This document shows, piece after piece, positions 7,710 through 13,737 of a DNA stretch of 16,351 bases. The number at the start of each line of letters is the position of its first letter. Position 1 is the first letter of the stretch. A model generated the notes under the pieces. The model worked only from the letters and a program-made list of their open reading frames with translations. It had not been told where the DNA came from and ran no database searches. The stretch lies in the NCBI GenBank assembly GCA_023426345.1, contig JAFAAX010000156.1:1-16351 (forward strand). The letters run 5' to 3'. A program made the position numbers and the translations under genes. This stretch comes from Actinomycetes bacterium (GTDB lineage: Bacteria; Actinomycetota; Actinomycetes; Actinomycetales; Actinomycetaceae).

Positions 7710-9059
7710 CTACTCGCGGAGGAAACCAGAACGAAGCACGCGGCTCGACACGGCCGTCCAGCCCTCGACCACCGCCGTCGTCACGTCGTACTGGAACAGC
7801 AGCATCCCAGCCCGGTCGGCGAACTCCTCGGCCTGTGATGGGTAGTTGCCGGACGTCATGAAAACCGGCTTCTTGCCCTCGACTGCTGCGACGCCTGCCA
7901 GCTCGCGCAGCTCCGCGATCGAGACCGATCCCGTGTAGTGCTTGACCTGCACCACGTGGCGCGCGGAGAGAACGTCGACACCTCCGTCGCCGGTGAACCG
8001 TGTGACCTCGGCGTCGACCATCCCCATGTGGACGAGCCAGTCGCGGCACCACACCTCGGCACCTTCCGGGGACACCCCGTAAGGGCAGGCTGGGGGCGCG
8101 GGGTGGAGGCCCTGCCATGAGGAGAGCGACCGGGACGCGACGGCGAGGACATCCTCGGCCTCGGCCTCCCGGGCGGCGCGCGCGACCCGGTGCCTGACCG
8201 CCGCCACAGCGATGGACATGAGCTCGTCGTCGCTCCAAGGCCTCCGCTGCTCGTAGGTGTAGTAGGGCTTCGCCGCCAACAGCACGAGTCGGCTGATGGT
8301 GGCACTGTACGAGTATGAGAGGGCTGCCGGAGAACTATGGCGGTGGACACTTCCGTCTTTCATGTGCAGGTCCCACGTGCCGTCACTCGGATCAGCTCCG
8401 CGAAGGAGCACTGTCGCTAGGTAATCGAAAAAGTCGATGAGCTCGGCAGTGAGCCGCTGGCCTCCGTGCTCGGGCCAGTTCACGGCGATCAGCGTCGCGA
8501 ATCCCTCGGAGATACTGTTCATCTCTGAACGCCTCAGAGCGCCGCCGGCGTCGACGAGCATGGAGTCCCTCAGCAGCGGATCGACAAGCTCGGCGATCCT
8601 TTCCTCTGTGGCCCTCTTCTTGGCGACCTTCGCATCCCGCTCGGCGAGCAGGTCTGAGAGACGCTCCTTCTCCGCGCGCTGCTTCTCGTTGAAGTGCTCT
8701 GATACGCGCTTGACGTGCTCGGCCGCGATTTTTGCGTCCCGTGCGGCTTGCTCCGCTTCGTGCTCGGCACGTGCCTCAGCGGCCTTCGCCTGAAGGAGAC
8801 GTGTCACTTCCTTGCGCGCGCCGTCGATGACCACGTCTAGGAGTTCGTTGGCGAGGTCGGAGCGCTGGGACTCGCCGTACCCGTACGCACGGAGCAGCCC
8901 AGGCTCTGCTGCGATCAGGTTCTCCACGGAGCTGTCGAAGAAGTCGAGCACCTCCTTCGGCGGGACCTTCGAGTGGATGTGGGACTCCCAATAGGGAGCG
9001 ATCTGTGCAGCACACTCGGAGAGATACGCAACGGCGCGCTCACGAGTCGCATTCGTCAT
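7710..9059 (-). CDS. Coiled-coil protein with C-terminal Mrr-type restriction endonuclease domain
   Basis: A 449-residue protein. Residues 1-80 are helical with no family I recognise. Residues 81-160 are a long Ala/Glu/Lys/Arg-rich coiled coil (ARKEVTRLLQAKAAEARAEH and onward). Residues about 165-330 are of unknown fold. Residues about 335-435 form a PD-(D/E)XK nuclease of the Mrr_cat type, with GDGGVDVL (D358, D362) and VVQVKHY (Q371, K373), the D…QxK signature of Mrr-like enzymes. No helicase or methyltransferase lies nearby, so a type IV (modified-DNA) restriction or other anti-phage role is an inference. The ATG has only a weak GGGA ahead of it. It sits alone in a lower-GC segment between toxin-antitoxin remnants, which suggests acquisition by transfer. 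No transmembrane segment was seen. Confidence 0.8.
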   Translation of the reverse strand: MTNATRERAVAYLSECAAQIAPYWESHIHSKVPPKEVLDFFDSSVENLIAAEPGLLRAYGYGESQRSDLANELLDVVIDGARKEVTRLLQAKAAEARAEHEAEQAARDAKIAAEHVKRVSEHFNEKQRAEKERLSDLLAERDAKVAKKRATEERIAELVDPLLRDSMLVDAGGALRRSEMNSISEGFATLIAVNWPEHGGQRLTAELIDFFDYLATVLLRGADPSDGTWDLHMKDGSVHRHSSPAALSYSYSATISRLVLLAAKPYYTYEQRRPWSDDELMSIAVAAVRHRVARAAREAEAEDVLAVASRSLSSWQGLHPAPPACPYGVSPEGAEVWCRDWLVHMGMVDAEVTRFTGDGGVDVLSARHVVQVKHYTGSVSIAELRELAGVAAVEGKKPVFMTSGNYPSQAEEFADRAGMLLFQYDVTTAVVEGWTAVSSRVLRSGFLRE

Positions 9060-9571
9060 GATCCCAAACTACTCCGTAGACCTCCGACGGCGACGCATCC
9101 CGAGATCCGGCGCCGGGCGCGGATAGGCCGGTCGACGGCATCTGTCACCGGAATCGTGAGGTTCATCCCTCGACTGTCCAGCGCGCCCGCGACGCCCCGG
9201 AGGGCGTTGGCGGCAACTGTGGGCCCTGGCGACCCAGCCCTGCGCGGTGGCGCCGCGGTGTCATCGTTGTGGTGCTGCGTGAACCGATGTCAATCCCTGG
9301 CATGTGCATATTTCGGCCTGCCCCTGCCGGGACACATCGACAGCGCCGCACAAGGGCGGCATGGATCGTTTGACCTCCCCGGGCGCGCGGATGGCGTTTC
9401 CCGCTCATCGCAGTCGCGCGGGCAGGCGTACGACGAGAAGTAGCACCCGCGCGCGGGCGAGCCAGCCACCAAGCGCCGCTGTAGCGCGAAGGGGCACGTT
9501 GGGATACCGGCGTCGAACTGTTGACTCCCGGCGGCGTTTGCTCTGCGTTCGGCTCGCGGCACGCAGAGGGC
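9060..9571. other. Gene-free stretch of the accessory region
   Basis: About 510 nt in which no frame on either strand resembles a protein; the open frames present are Arg/Pro/Ser-rich and lack ribosome binding sites. A small hairpin (ACGCCC-cgga-GGGCGT, 9192-9207) is the only structure noted. The stretch probably contains the promoter of the minus-strand nuclease gene next to 9059, but no convincing -35/-10 pair was found. Confidence 0.5.
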
Positions 9572-9745
9572 ATGGCCGACCTTCCCCAGCGGATCTCCGC
9601 CGCTGGCATCTATGACGTCTTGCGCGCCCACGGGCTCCCCGCCTTCTCCACACCCGAGTTCCGCGCCATGCTGGGCCTGTCAGAATTCGGGCCTGAGCAC
9701 CGACGGGGGGAAGGCAGCGATGGGCACGGGAGCGTTGTCTTCTAG
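9572..9745 (+). pseudogene. Winged-helix fragment resembling an AbiEi-type antitoxin N-terminus
   Basis: From ATG 9572 the frame reads MADLPQRISAAGIYDVLRAH followed by GLPAFSTPEFRAMLGLSE. This resembles the N-terminal wHTH of AbiEi-like type IV antitoxins and related regulators (helix, 'G-lP-xFsT-xE', then a helix ending in LGLS). After about residue 39 the sequence turns into unrelated residues and stops at 9745, so 57 codons remain of a gene normally several times longer. AGAGGG lies just 1 nt before the ATG, too close for good initiation. A real 57-residue protein cannot be excluded. Confidence 0.35.
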
Positions 9746-10048
9746 TGCGGTGACAACTGGCGCATCCGGCGAGTTGCAGATGTGCCTGTCCGCGGGCGCC
9801 CGCGGGGATTGTTGCAGTCCCGCATGCAGTGCTTCGTCAGTTTCGTAGCGAAGAGACTGCGGATCCATCAAGGGGAGGGCTTGTGCCTGTCCTATGATCC
9901 TGGGCGTTGGAAGGCTGCTCCTGTGGAGGGGGCGATTCCAGCGACTGCTCCGCCCGCGCGTGTGCGACAAGAGTCTCGCCGCAAGCGAGGTGGTCACGGG
10001 ACGGACCCAGCCACGTGGGTCGTCCTCGTCAATGAGCACGACGAAACA
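9746..10048. other. Spacer, no gene recognised
   Basis: About 300 nt between the HTH fragment and the thioredoxin terminator region. Frames here are short and lack recognisable motifs or good ribosome binding sites. The antisense frame opposite thioredoxin that extends into it is a composition artefact. Confidence 0.5.
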
Positions 10049-10073
10049 CCCGCCCTCCCGGAGGAGGAGCGGG
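10049..10073 (-). terminator. Hairpin terminator for the thioredoxin gene
   Basis: CCCGCCCTCC (10049-10058), loop CGGA, then GGAGG-a-GCGGG (10063-10073) form a 10-bp stem with one bulged A. Read on the minus strand it is followed by TGTTTCGT, a modest T-rich tract. It lies about 45 nt beyond the thioredoxin stop. A second hairpin closer to the stop, GGCGCCG…CGGCGCC with an 8-nt loop (10082-10103), lacks a T-tract. Confidence 0.5.
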
Positions 10074-10119
10074 GGCCTAGTGGCGCCGGGTTCAAACGGC
10101 GCCGGACGTTCGGGACGAA

Positions 10120-10503
10120 TCAGGCTTTCTGGGAAGCGGCCTTGGCGTCCTCCGCGGCGATGTCGGCACGGACCTTGTCCATGTCGAGGTCGCGGATCTG
10201 GCGGATGAGGTCCTCCAGGGCAGAGGACGGCAGGGCCCCGGACTGGCGGAAGATCGCGATGCCGTCGCGGAACGCCATGAGCGTCGGAATCGAGCTGATC
10301 TGCGCGGCCTGAGCCAACTGCATCTCGGCGTCGGTGTCGACCTTGCCGAAGACGATGTCCGGGTTCTCCTGCGAGGCCTTGTCGAAGACGGGGCCGAACT
10401 GGCGGCACGGGCCACACCACGTCGCCCAGAAGTCCACCAACACGATGGGGCTGTCCAGGACGGTCTTCTCGAAGGTGTCGTTCGTCAGTGCGACGGTGCT
10501 CAT
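10120..10503 (-). CDS. trxA: Thioredoxin
   Basis: Small cytoplasmic dithiol-disulfide oxidoreductase, reduced by thioredoxin reductase and used by ribonucleotide reductase and many other enzymes. The 127-residue protein has the fold-defining motif VLVDFWATWCGPCRQFGPVF with the active-site pair C30 and C33, and the cis-proline in ISSIPTLMAF (P73). A charged ~20-residue helical tail (DKVRADIAAEDAKAASQKA) goes beyond the usual ~105-residue domain. ATG at 10503 has no strong Shine-Dalgarno; GAGTGAG lies about 12 nt upstream. Neighbouring genes on the same strand are a TetR regulator upstream and nothing downstream. No signal peptide or membrane helix is present, so this is the cytoplasmic type. 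Confidence 0.95.
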   Translation of the reverse strand: MSTVALTNDTFEKTVLDSPIVLVDFWATWCGPCRQFGPVFDKASQENPDIVFGKVDTDAEMQLAQAAQISSIPTLMAFRDGIAIFRQSGALPSSALEDLIRQIRDLDMDKVRADIAAEDAKAASQKA

Positions 10504-10536
10504 CGGGGGTCACTCACTCTCGTGGATCGGGGTCGG

Positions 10537-10564
10537 TCGGGCCGGCCGCATCGGGCCGGCCGCA
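10537..10564. repeat. Perfect 14-nt tandem repeat forming an 8-bp hairpin
   Basis: TCGGGCCGGCCGCA is repeated exactly at 10537-10550 and 10551-10564. Each unit holds the 8-nt palindrome GGCCGGCC (10540-10547 and 10554-10561), so the two copies can also pair with each other around a 6-nt loop. It lies between the tetR stop and the thioredoxin start on the minus strand, where it could serve as a tetR terminator (no T-tract) or as a binding site in the trx promoter region. Confidence 0.6.
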
Positions 10565-10589
10565 GGTCGGAGATCTCGGAACCTGCCTG

Positions 10590-11240
10590 TCAGATGCTCA
10601 ACGCGACGGGTCGGGGGACTATTCCCGCCGTCGGCAGCGGCTGCTCGTCGGCCGGAACGCCGACGCCGCGGAGGACGAACGCCTGGGCGGCGACGATCAG
10701 GCGCTCGCGGGCCTCGGGCTCGGCGGGCAGGCGCAGGCCGGACAGGGACGCGTGGACCAGGCTGACCAGCGCGCGGACGTCCTGAGCGGGAATGCGCCCC
10801 TGGTCCATCGCGTCCTGGAGTATCTCCGACAGCAGCCGCGCGACCAGGTGCGCGTGGTCGCGCAGATGGGCGCCGCCCTGCGGGGACATCTCCGCGCGGA
10901 GGTTCATCGTGCGCGGCATGTGGTAGCGGCCGGTCCACTCCAGGTGGGAGCGGACGTAGACGCGGAGGCGCTCGATGACGTCGTCCTCCCCGGCCAGAGC
11001 GGCGGTGAGCAGATCGCCGAACTGGGTGACCGTGCGGGTCATGTACGCCAGCAGGAGGGACTCCTTGTCGGCGAAATGGTTGTACACGGCCGTGCGCCCC
11101 ACGCCGGCGCGCTGTGCGATCTGCGACATCGTCAACGAGTCGAAGGGCTGCTCGGCCATGAGCTGGGCCAACGCGTCGAACAGGCGCTGGCGGGTGAGCT
11201 CCCGGTGGTCGGCCAGGCTGGCCCCGATGATCTTCGGCAT
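10590..11240 (-). CDS. TetR/AcrR-family transcriptional regulator
   Basis: DNA-binding repressor-type protein of 216 residues. The N-terminal helix-turn-helix is clear: FDSLTMSQIAQRAGVGRTAV followed by YNHFADKESLL (about residues 33-63). The remaining helical domain would bind the inducer and form the dimer; its ligand cannot be told. ATG at 11240 is chosen; the frame can be extended to a TTG at 11261, giving seven more residues, but neither start has a good Shine-Dalgarno. CAGAAT on the minus strand (11247-11252) lies 6 nt before the ATG, as in leaderless actinobacterial mRNAs. The 9-nt palindrome TCTGtCAGA (11249-11257) overlaps it and could be an autoregulatory operator. No transporter or enzyme gene lies next to it as an obvious target, except thioredoxin downstream. 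Confidence 0.9.
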   Translation of the reverse strand: MPKIIGASLADHRELTRQRLFDALAQLMAEQPFDSLTMSQIAQRAGVGRTAVYNHFADKESLLLAYMTRTVTQFGDLLTAALAGEDDVIERLRVYVRSHLEWTGRYHMPRTMNLRAEMSPQGGAHLRDHAHLVARLLSEILQDAMDQGRIPAQDVRALVSLVHASLSGLRLPAEPEARERLIVAAQAFVLRGVGVPADEQPLPTAGIVPRPVALSI

Positions 11241-11345
11241 GGGGACATTCTGACAGATCAAGGCCTGGTGTCGTCACGAGTGTCGCGCGAGTCACGATGC
11301 CGACGTCCGGGTGTGCCCCGGGCACGCCGCGAGCTGCCCACTACG

Positions 11346-11439
11346 CCGTCCGCAGGTTGCCACCTCAGCTTCCTGCAGCACGATGTCGAAAGGTGAGGTC
11401 GCAACGTCCGTCTGCGCGTTCCCACCTCACATTCCTGCA
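11346..11439. repeat. Cluster of 32-nt direct repeats with an inverted third copy
   Basis: Two 32-nt units in the same orientation, 11346-11377 and 11408-11439, agree at 26 of 32 positions (both start CCGTC, contain CCACCTCA and end TTCCTGCA). Between them (11388-11405) lies a partial unit in the opposite orientation with TGAGGTCGCAAC. The inverted copy can pair with the left unit (GTTGCCACCTCA, 11356-11367, 11 of 12 bp) or with the right unit (GTGAGGT with ACCTCAC), so two exclusive folds exist. The cluster lies in the 291-nt spacer between the Nudix stop and tetR start, both minus-strand genes. No protein is encoded here. Confidence 0.7.
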
Positions 11440-11531
11440 CGGGCCGCCGCCGCGGGGCCGGTCTGCTCGACGGTGATCCGCTCCGAGACCCGCAGGCAGG
11501 GCACGGCGTAGCCGGAGCCCGGCCTCGATGG

Positions 11532-12080
11532 TCAGGACGGACCGGCCTCGACGGTGGAAGAGGAGGTCAGAGCGGCGTGGACCACCTCGCGGACGATCGG
11601 CAGGTCGGCGCCGATCCAGTTCAGCGACTCGACGTCGCTCAGAGGGACCCACCGCAGCTCGCGGTGGCTGGTTCCGGGCCGGGGCGCGCCGGCTCCGTCG
11701 GCGACCTCCGCCAGCCACACCGCCATCCGGCGCCCCTCCAGAATGGGCCACCAACGGTCGGGCTCGTCCGTGGGCGGCTCCTCCGCGCGGAGGTCCGCAA
11801 CGAGGGGCGCCCCGCGCGCGTTCCGGGCGGGATCGATCCTCGACGAGGGCGTTCCCGCGGGCCTGGAGACCGGAGCCCCCAGCCTCAGCCGCGTCGACAG
11901 CTCCTCCGCGATCTCGCGGGCGAGCGCCTCCTCGGGAGCTTCGCCGGGTTCGACCTTCCCGCCGGGCAGTTCGAAACGGCCGGCCAGCGCGGGAGGATAG
12001 GCCCTCGCCGCGCACAGGAGGCGTGTCGGGGTCTCCAGGGAGTCCAGGATCGCCGCGGCGACGACGGGTCGATGTGCCAC
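11532..12080 (-). CDS. Nudix hydrolase (MutT-like)
   Basis: Nucleoside-diphosphate-linked pyrophosphohydrolase, perhaps cleaning oxidised nucleotides such as 8-oxo-dGTP. The 182-residue protein begins RPVVAAAIL and has the Nudix box GKVEPGEAPEEALAREIAEEL with G41, E47, R55, E56, E59 and E60 in exact register. The last Gly of the box is replaced by Ser62. A Pro/Arg-rich insertion (about 68-105) separates the box from the C-terminal strands, ending in HRELRWVPLSDVESLNWIGAD, so it is longer than the ~130 residues of MutT. The start is GTG at 12080. AGGA lies 7 nt upstream, within TAGGAT (12087-12092), which is also placed as a leaderless -10, so the two readings compete. The substrate is uncertain. 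Confidence 0.88.
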   Translation of the reverse strand: MAHRPVVAAAILDSLETPTRLLCAARAYPPALAGRFELPGGKVEPGEAPEEALAREIAEELSTRLRLGAPVSRPAGTPSSRIDPARNARGAPLVADLRAEEPPTDEPDRWWPILEGRRMAVWLAEVADGAGAPRPGTSHRELRWVPLSDVESLNWIGADLPIVREVVHAALTSSSTVEAGPS

Positions 12081-12140
12081 GGGGACATCCTAGGGTTCCG
12101 CTGCTCGCCGCCCGCGAACAGGAGCGTGGTCTTGTTGCAG

Positions 12141-12186
12141 CCCGGTTGGGCGAACCTCGGGGTCCCGGTTGGGCGAACCTCGCGGT
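12141..12186 (-). repeat. Two inverted copies of the 23-nt intergenic repeat
   Basis: GGTTGGGCGAACCTCGGGG (12144-12162) and GGTTGGGCGAACCTCGCGG (12167-12185) form a tandem pair with period 23 nt. On the minus strand they read CCGCGAGGTTCGCCCAACC, differing by one base from the copy at 16225-16243. They lie in the spacer upstream of the Nudix gene and before the tRNA-Gly promoter. Confidence 0.75.
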
Positions 12187-12204
12187 CTCGACGGATCGGC
12201 TGTT

Positions 12205-12239
12205 CGCCGGACGCCGGACGCCGCACGCCGCACGCCGGA
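12205..12239. repeat. Five tandem 7-nt repeats
   Basis: The unit CGCCGSA is repeated five times without interruption: CGCCGGA twice, CGCCGCA twice, CGCCGGA once. It lies 19 nt beyond the 23-nt repeat pair in a gene-free spacer. The 7-nt unit is not a multiple of three, so length changes would not preserve a reading frame. Confidence 0.7.
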
Positions 12240-12297
12240 CGCGGAGGGTCGAGATCGGATCGCGATCGGAGTGGGACCCTTCCGGCTCGCCCCGTCT

Positions 12298-12327
12298 TTG
12301 CGTGCCGCCGCCGGGATCGGGTACCAT
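12298..12327 (+). promoter_or_regulatory. Promoter of tRNA-Gly
   Basis: TTGCGT (12298-12303) and TACCAT (12322-12327) are separated by 18 nt and fit a housekeeping sigma-70-type promoter with a good TANNNT -10. The tRNA 5' end is 31 nt beyond the -10, leaving a short leader for RNase P to remove. Confidence 0.6.
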
Positions 12328-12358
12328 CAACGGGTCCTCCCGGACGCGGGACGGACGC

Positions 12359-12429
12359 GCGGGCGTAGTTCATCGGTAGAATGGAAGCTTCCCAAGCTTC
12401 AGAGGCGGGTTCGATTCCCGTCGCCCGCT
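12359..12429 (+). tRNA. tRNA-Gly (anticodon CCC)
   Basis: A full cloverleaf can be drawn over 71 nt. The acceptor stem is GCGGGCG (12359-12365) with CGCCCGC (12422-12428) and discriminator T. The D arm is GTTC/GAAT with loop ATCGGTA, and the anticodon arm is GAAGC-TTCCCAA-GCTTC with anticodon CCC at 12391-12393. The T arm is GCGGG-TTCGATT-CCCGT. CCA is not encoded. It decodes the GGG codon. A small hairpin (CCCGT-atcg-ACGGG, 12460-12473) follows at about 30 nt. No integrase or repeated tRNA end was found nearby. Confidence 0.96.
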
Positions 12430-12515
12430 CCCTCGGCCCTCTTCACACGACGTGCCCCGCCCGTATCGACGGGGACGGATGCGGGACACCCCTGATTGAT
12501 CCCTGATCCGACGCG

Positions 12516-12551
12516 GGAACGTTCCGCGACAAGGCACGTCTCGCCTAGGCT
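12516..12551 (+). promoter_or_regulatory. Possible promoter/operator of the exporter operon
   Basis: A perfect 10-nt palindrome, GGAACGTTCC (12516-12525), lies just upstream of a TAGGCT (12546-12551) that could be a -10. TTCCGC (12522-12527), overlapping the palindrome, is 18 nt before it but is a weak -35. A factor on the palindrome could control this operon. The leader to the start at 12684 would be about 125 nt. No known riboswitch was recognised in it. Confidence 0.3.
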
Positions 12552-12683
12552 GGCAGTGCCCGGCGAGGACACCGGTGACCGACGTGGATCTCCACTTGCG
12601 CGACGCGGACGGAGGACCGGCGCCACGGACACAACGGTCCGCGCCGCCCATCCCGTCACCGACCGGCCAGCCAGGAGCCCCCG

Positions 12684-13736
12684 ATGAGCGCACGTCGCCC
12701 GATTGCCCGCACCGTCTTCACCGTCCTCAAGATCCTGGCGTGGACGGCGATCGCGGCGGCGCTGGTGAAGATCGCGTTCTTCCCCTCGGCGCGCGCGCAG
12801 GACCTGGCGGAGTCCCTGGACCCCACGGCCTCCTACGGGCAGATGACGGTGCCCGTGCAGACCGGCTCGATCTCCAGCCAGATCGATCTGGAGGGCACGA
12901 TCCAGCCCGATCCCGCGCCTGCGGTCAAGGCGACGATGGAGGGCGAGGTCACCCAGATCGACGTCCTGGACGGCCAGGCCGTCAACCAGGGCGACCGGAT
13001 CCTCCTCCTGCAGAAGGAGATGCCCGGCGAGGACGTCGAGACCACCGACCAGTCGGGCAACGTCACTGTGACGCCCGGGAAGTCGTGGTGGAAGAGCGAG
13101 TGGATCACCGCCCCCGCCACCGGCACCCTCACCCTGTCCGCCATGCTCGAACAGCAGTTCACGGTCGGCGATGTCCTGGGCTCCGTCCAGCCGCCGACGT
13201 TCTCGGCGGTCGCCACCCTCACCGCGGACCAGATGTACCGCATGCAGGATGTGCCGGCCACGGCCACGATCACCATCAAGAACGGCCCCGCCCCCTTCGA
13301 CTGCGCGGGCCTGGCCATCACGACGCCGAAGGCCGGCGGCTCGACGGGAGGCGCCGGCGGCACGGGCGCCGCCTCCGCGGGGACCACCGGCGGCGACGCG
13401 ACCTCCGACACCTCGATCCGGGCCACGTGCACGATCCCGGAGGGCCCGAAGGTCTTCCCCGGCCTCCAGGTGACGATGGGCATCGCGGCGGGATCCGCGG
13501 ACGGCGTGCTCACGCTCCCCGCCACTGCGGTCGAGGGCCGCTTCCAGACGGGCATCGTCTACCTGCCCGGCGACGATCCGGCGAACCCCGAGAAGGTGAA
13601 CGTGTCGCTGGGCGTCACCGACGGGAAGACGGTCGAGATCACCGATGGGCTCACCGAGGGCCAGGAGGTCCTCGAGTTCGTCCCCGGCAAGGAGCCGGAG
13701 ATGACCTGCAACCCGATGACCGGAGAGGGCTGCTGA
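12684..13736 (+). CDS. Membrane-anchored efflux adaptor, MacA/RND-adaptor-like
   Basis: Likely the extracytoplasmic adaptor of the ABC exporter encoded next. The 350-residue protein has an N-terminal membrane helix (about residues 11-33) without a lipobox. A barrel-sandwich (lipoyl-like) half-motif follows, with GTIQPDPAPAVKATMEGEVT and VLDGQAVNQGDRILLLQ (71-110), then a return half, WITAPATGTLTLSAMLEQQF with VGDVLGSVQPP (140-171), and β-barrel and membrane-proximal parts (LPATAVEGRF, about 278-287; VTDGKTVEITDGLTEGQEVL). The hairpin between the two lipoyl halves is very short, fitting a Gram-positive adaptor that need not reach a TolC channel. A Gly/Ser/Thr-rich loop (217-243) is flanked by C207 and C249; C342 and C350 form a second possible pair. 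AGGAG (12673-12677) precedes the ATG by 6 nt. Confidence 0.8.
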   Translation: MSARRPIARTVFTVLKILAWTAIAAALVKIAFFPSARAQDLAESLDPTASYGQMTVPVQTGSISSQIDLEGTIQPDPAPAVKATMEGEVTQIDVLDGQAVNQGDRILLLQKEMPGEDVETTDQSGNVTVTPGKSWWKSEWITAPATGTLTLSAMLEQQFTVGDVLGSVQPPTFSAVATLTADQMYRMQDVPATATITIKNGPAPFDCAGLAITTPKAGGSTGGAGGTGAASAGTTGGDATSDTSIRATCTIPEGPKVFPGLQVTMGIAAGSADGVLTLPATAVEGRFQTGIVYLPGDDPANPEKVNVSLGVTDGKTVEITDGLTEGQEVLEFVPGKEPEMTCNPMTGEGC

Positions 13737-13737
13737 C

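Noticed and set aside
9680..10513. A 277-residue minus-strand frame overlapping thioredoxin
   Set aside because: It is in another frame of the same strand over trxA, Arg/Pro-rich, and extends into a spacer without motifs.
12141..12239. CRISPR-like array
   Set aside because: The repeats are tandem with no spacers of 30-40 nt between them, and no cas gene is present. This is two copies of a 23-nt unit plus a 7-nt tandem array.
12359..12429. tRNA-Gly as an integration site of a mobile element
   Set aside because: No integrase gene or duplicated tRNA 3' end was found in the window. The following genes form an ordinary operon.
12430..12683. Riboswitch in the leader of the exporter operon
   Set aside because: The ~250-nt spacer was checked by eye for known conserved cores (such as cobalamin, TPP, SAM and ydaO types) and none was recognised; only small hairpins and a palindrome are present.
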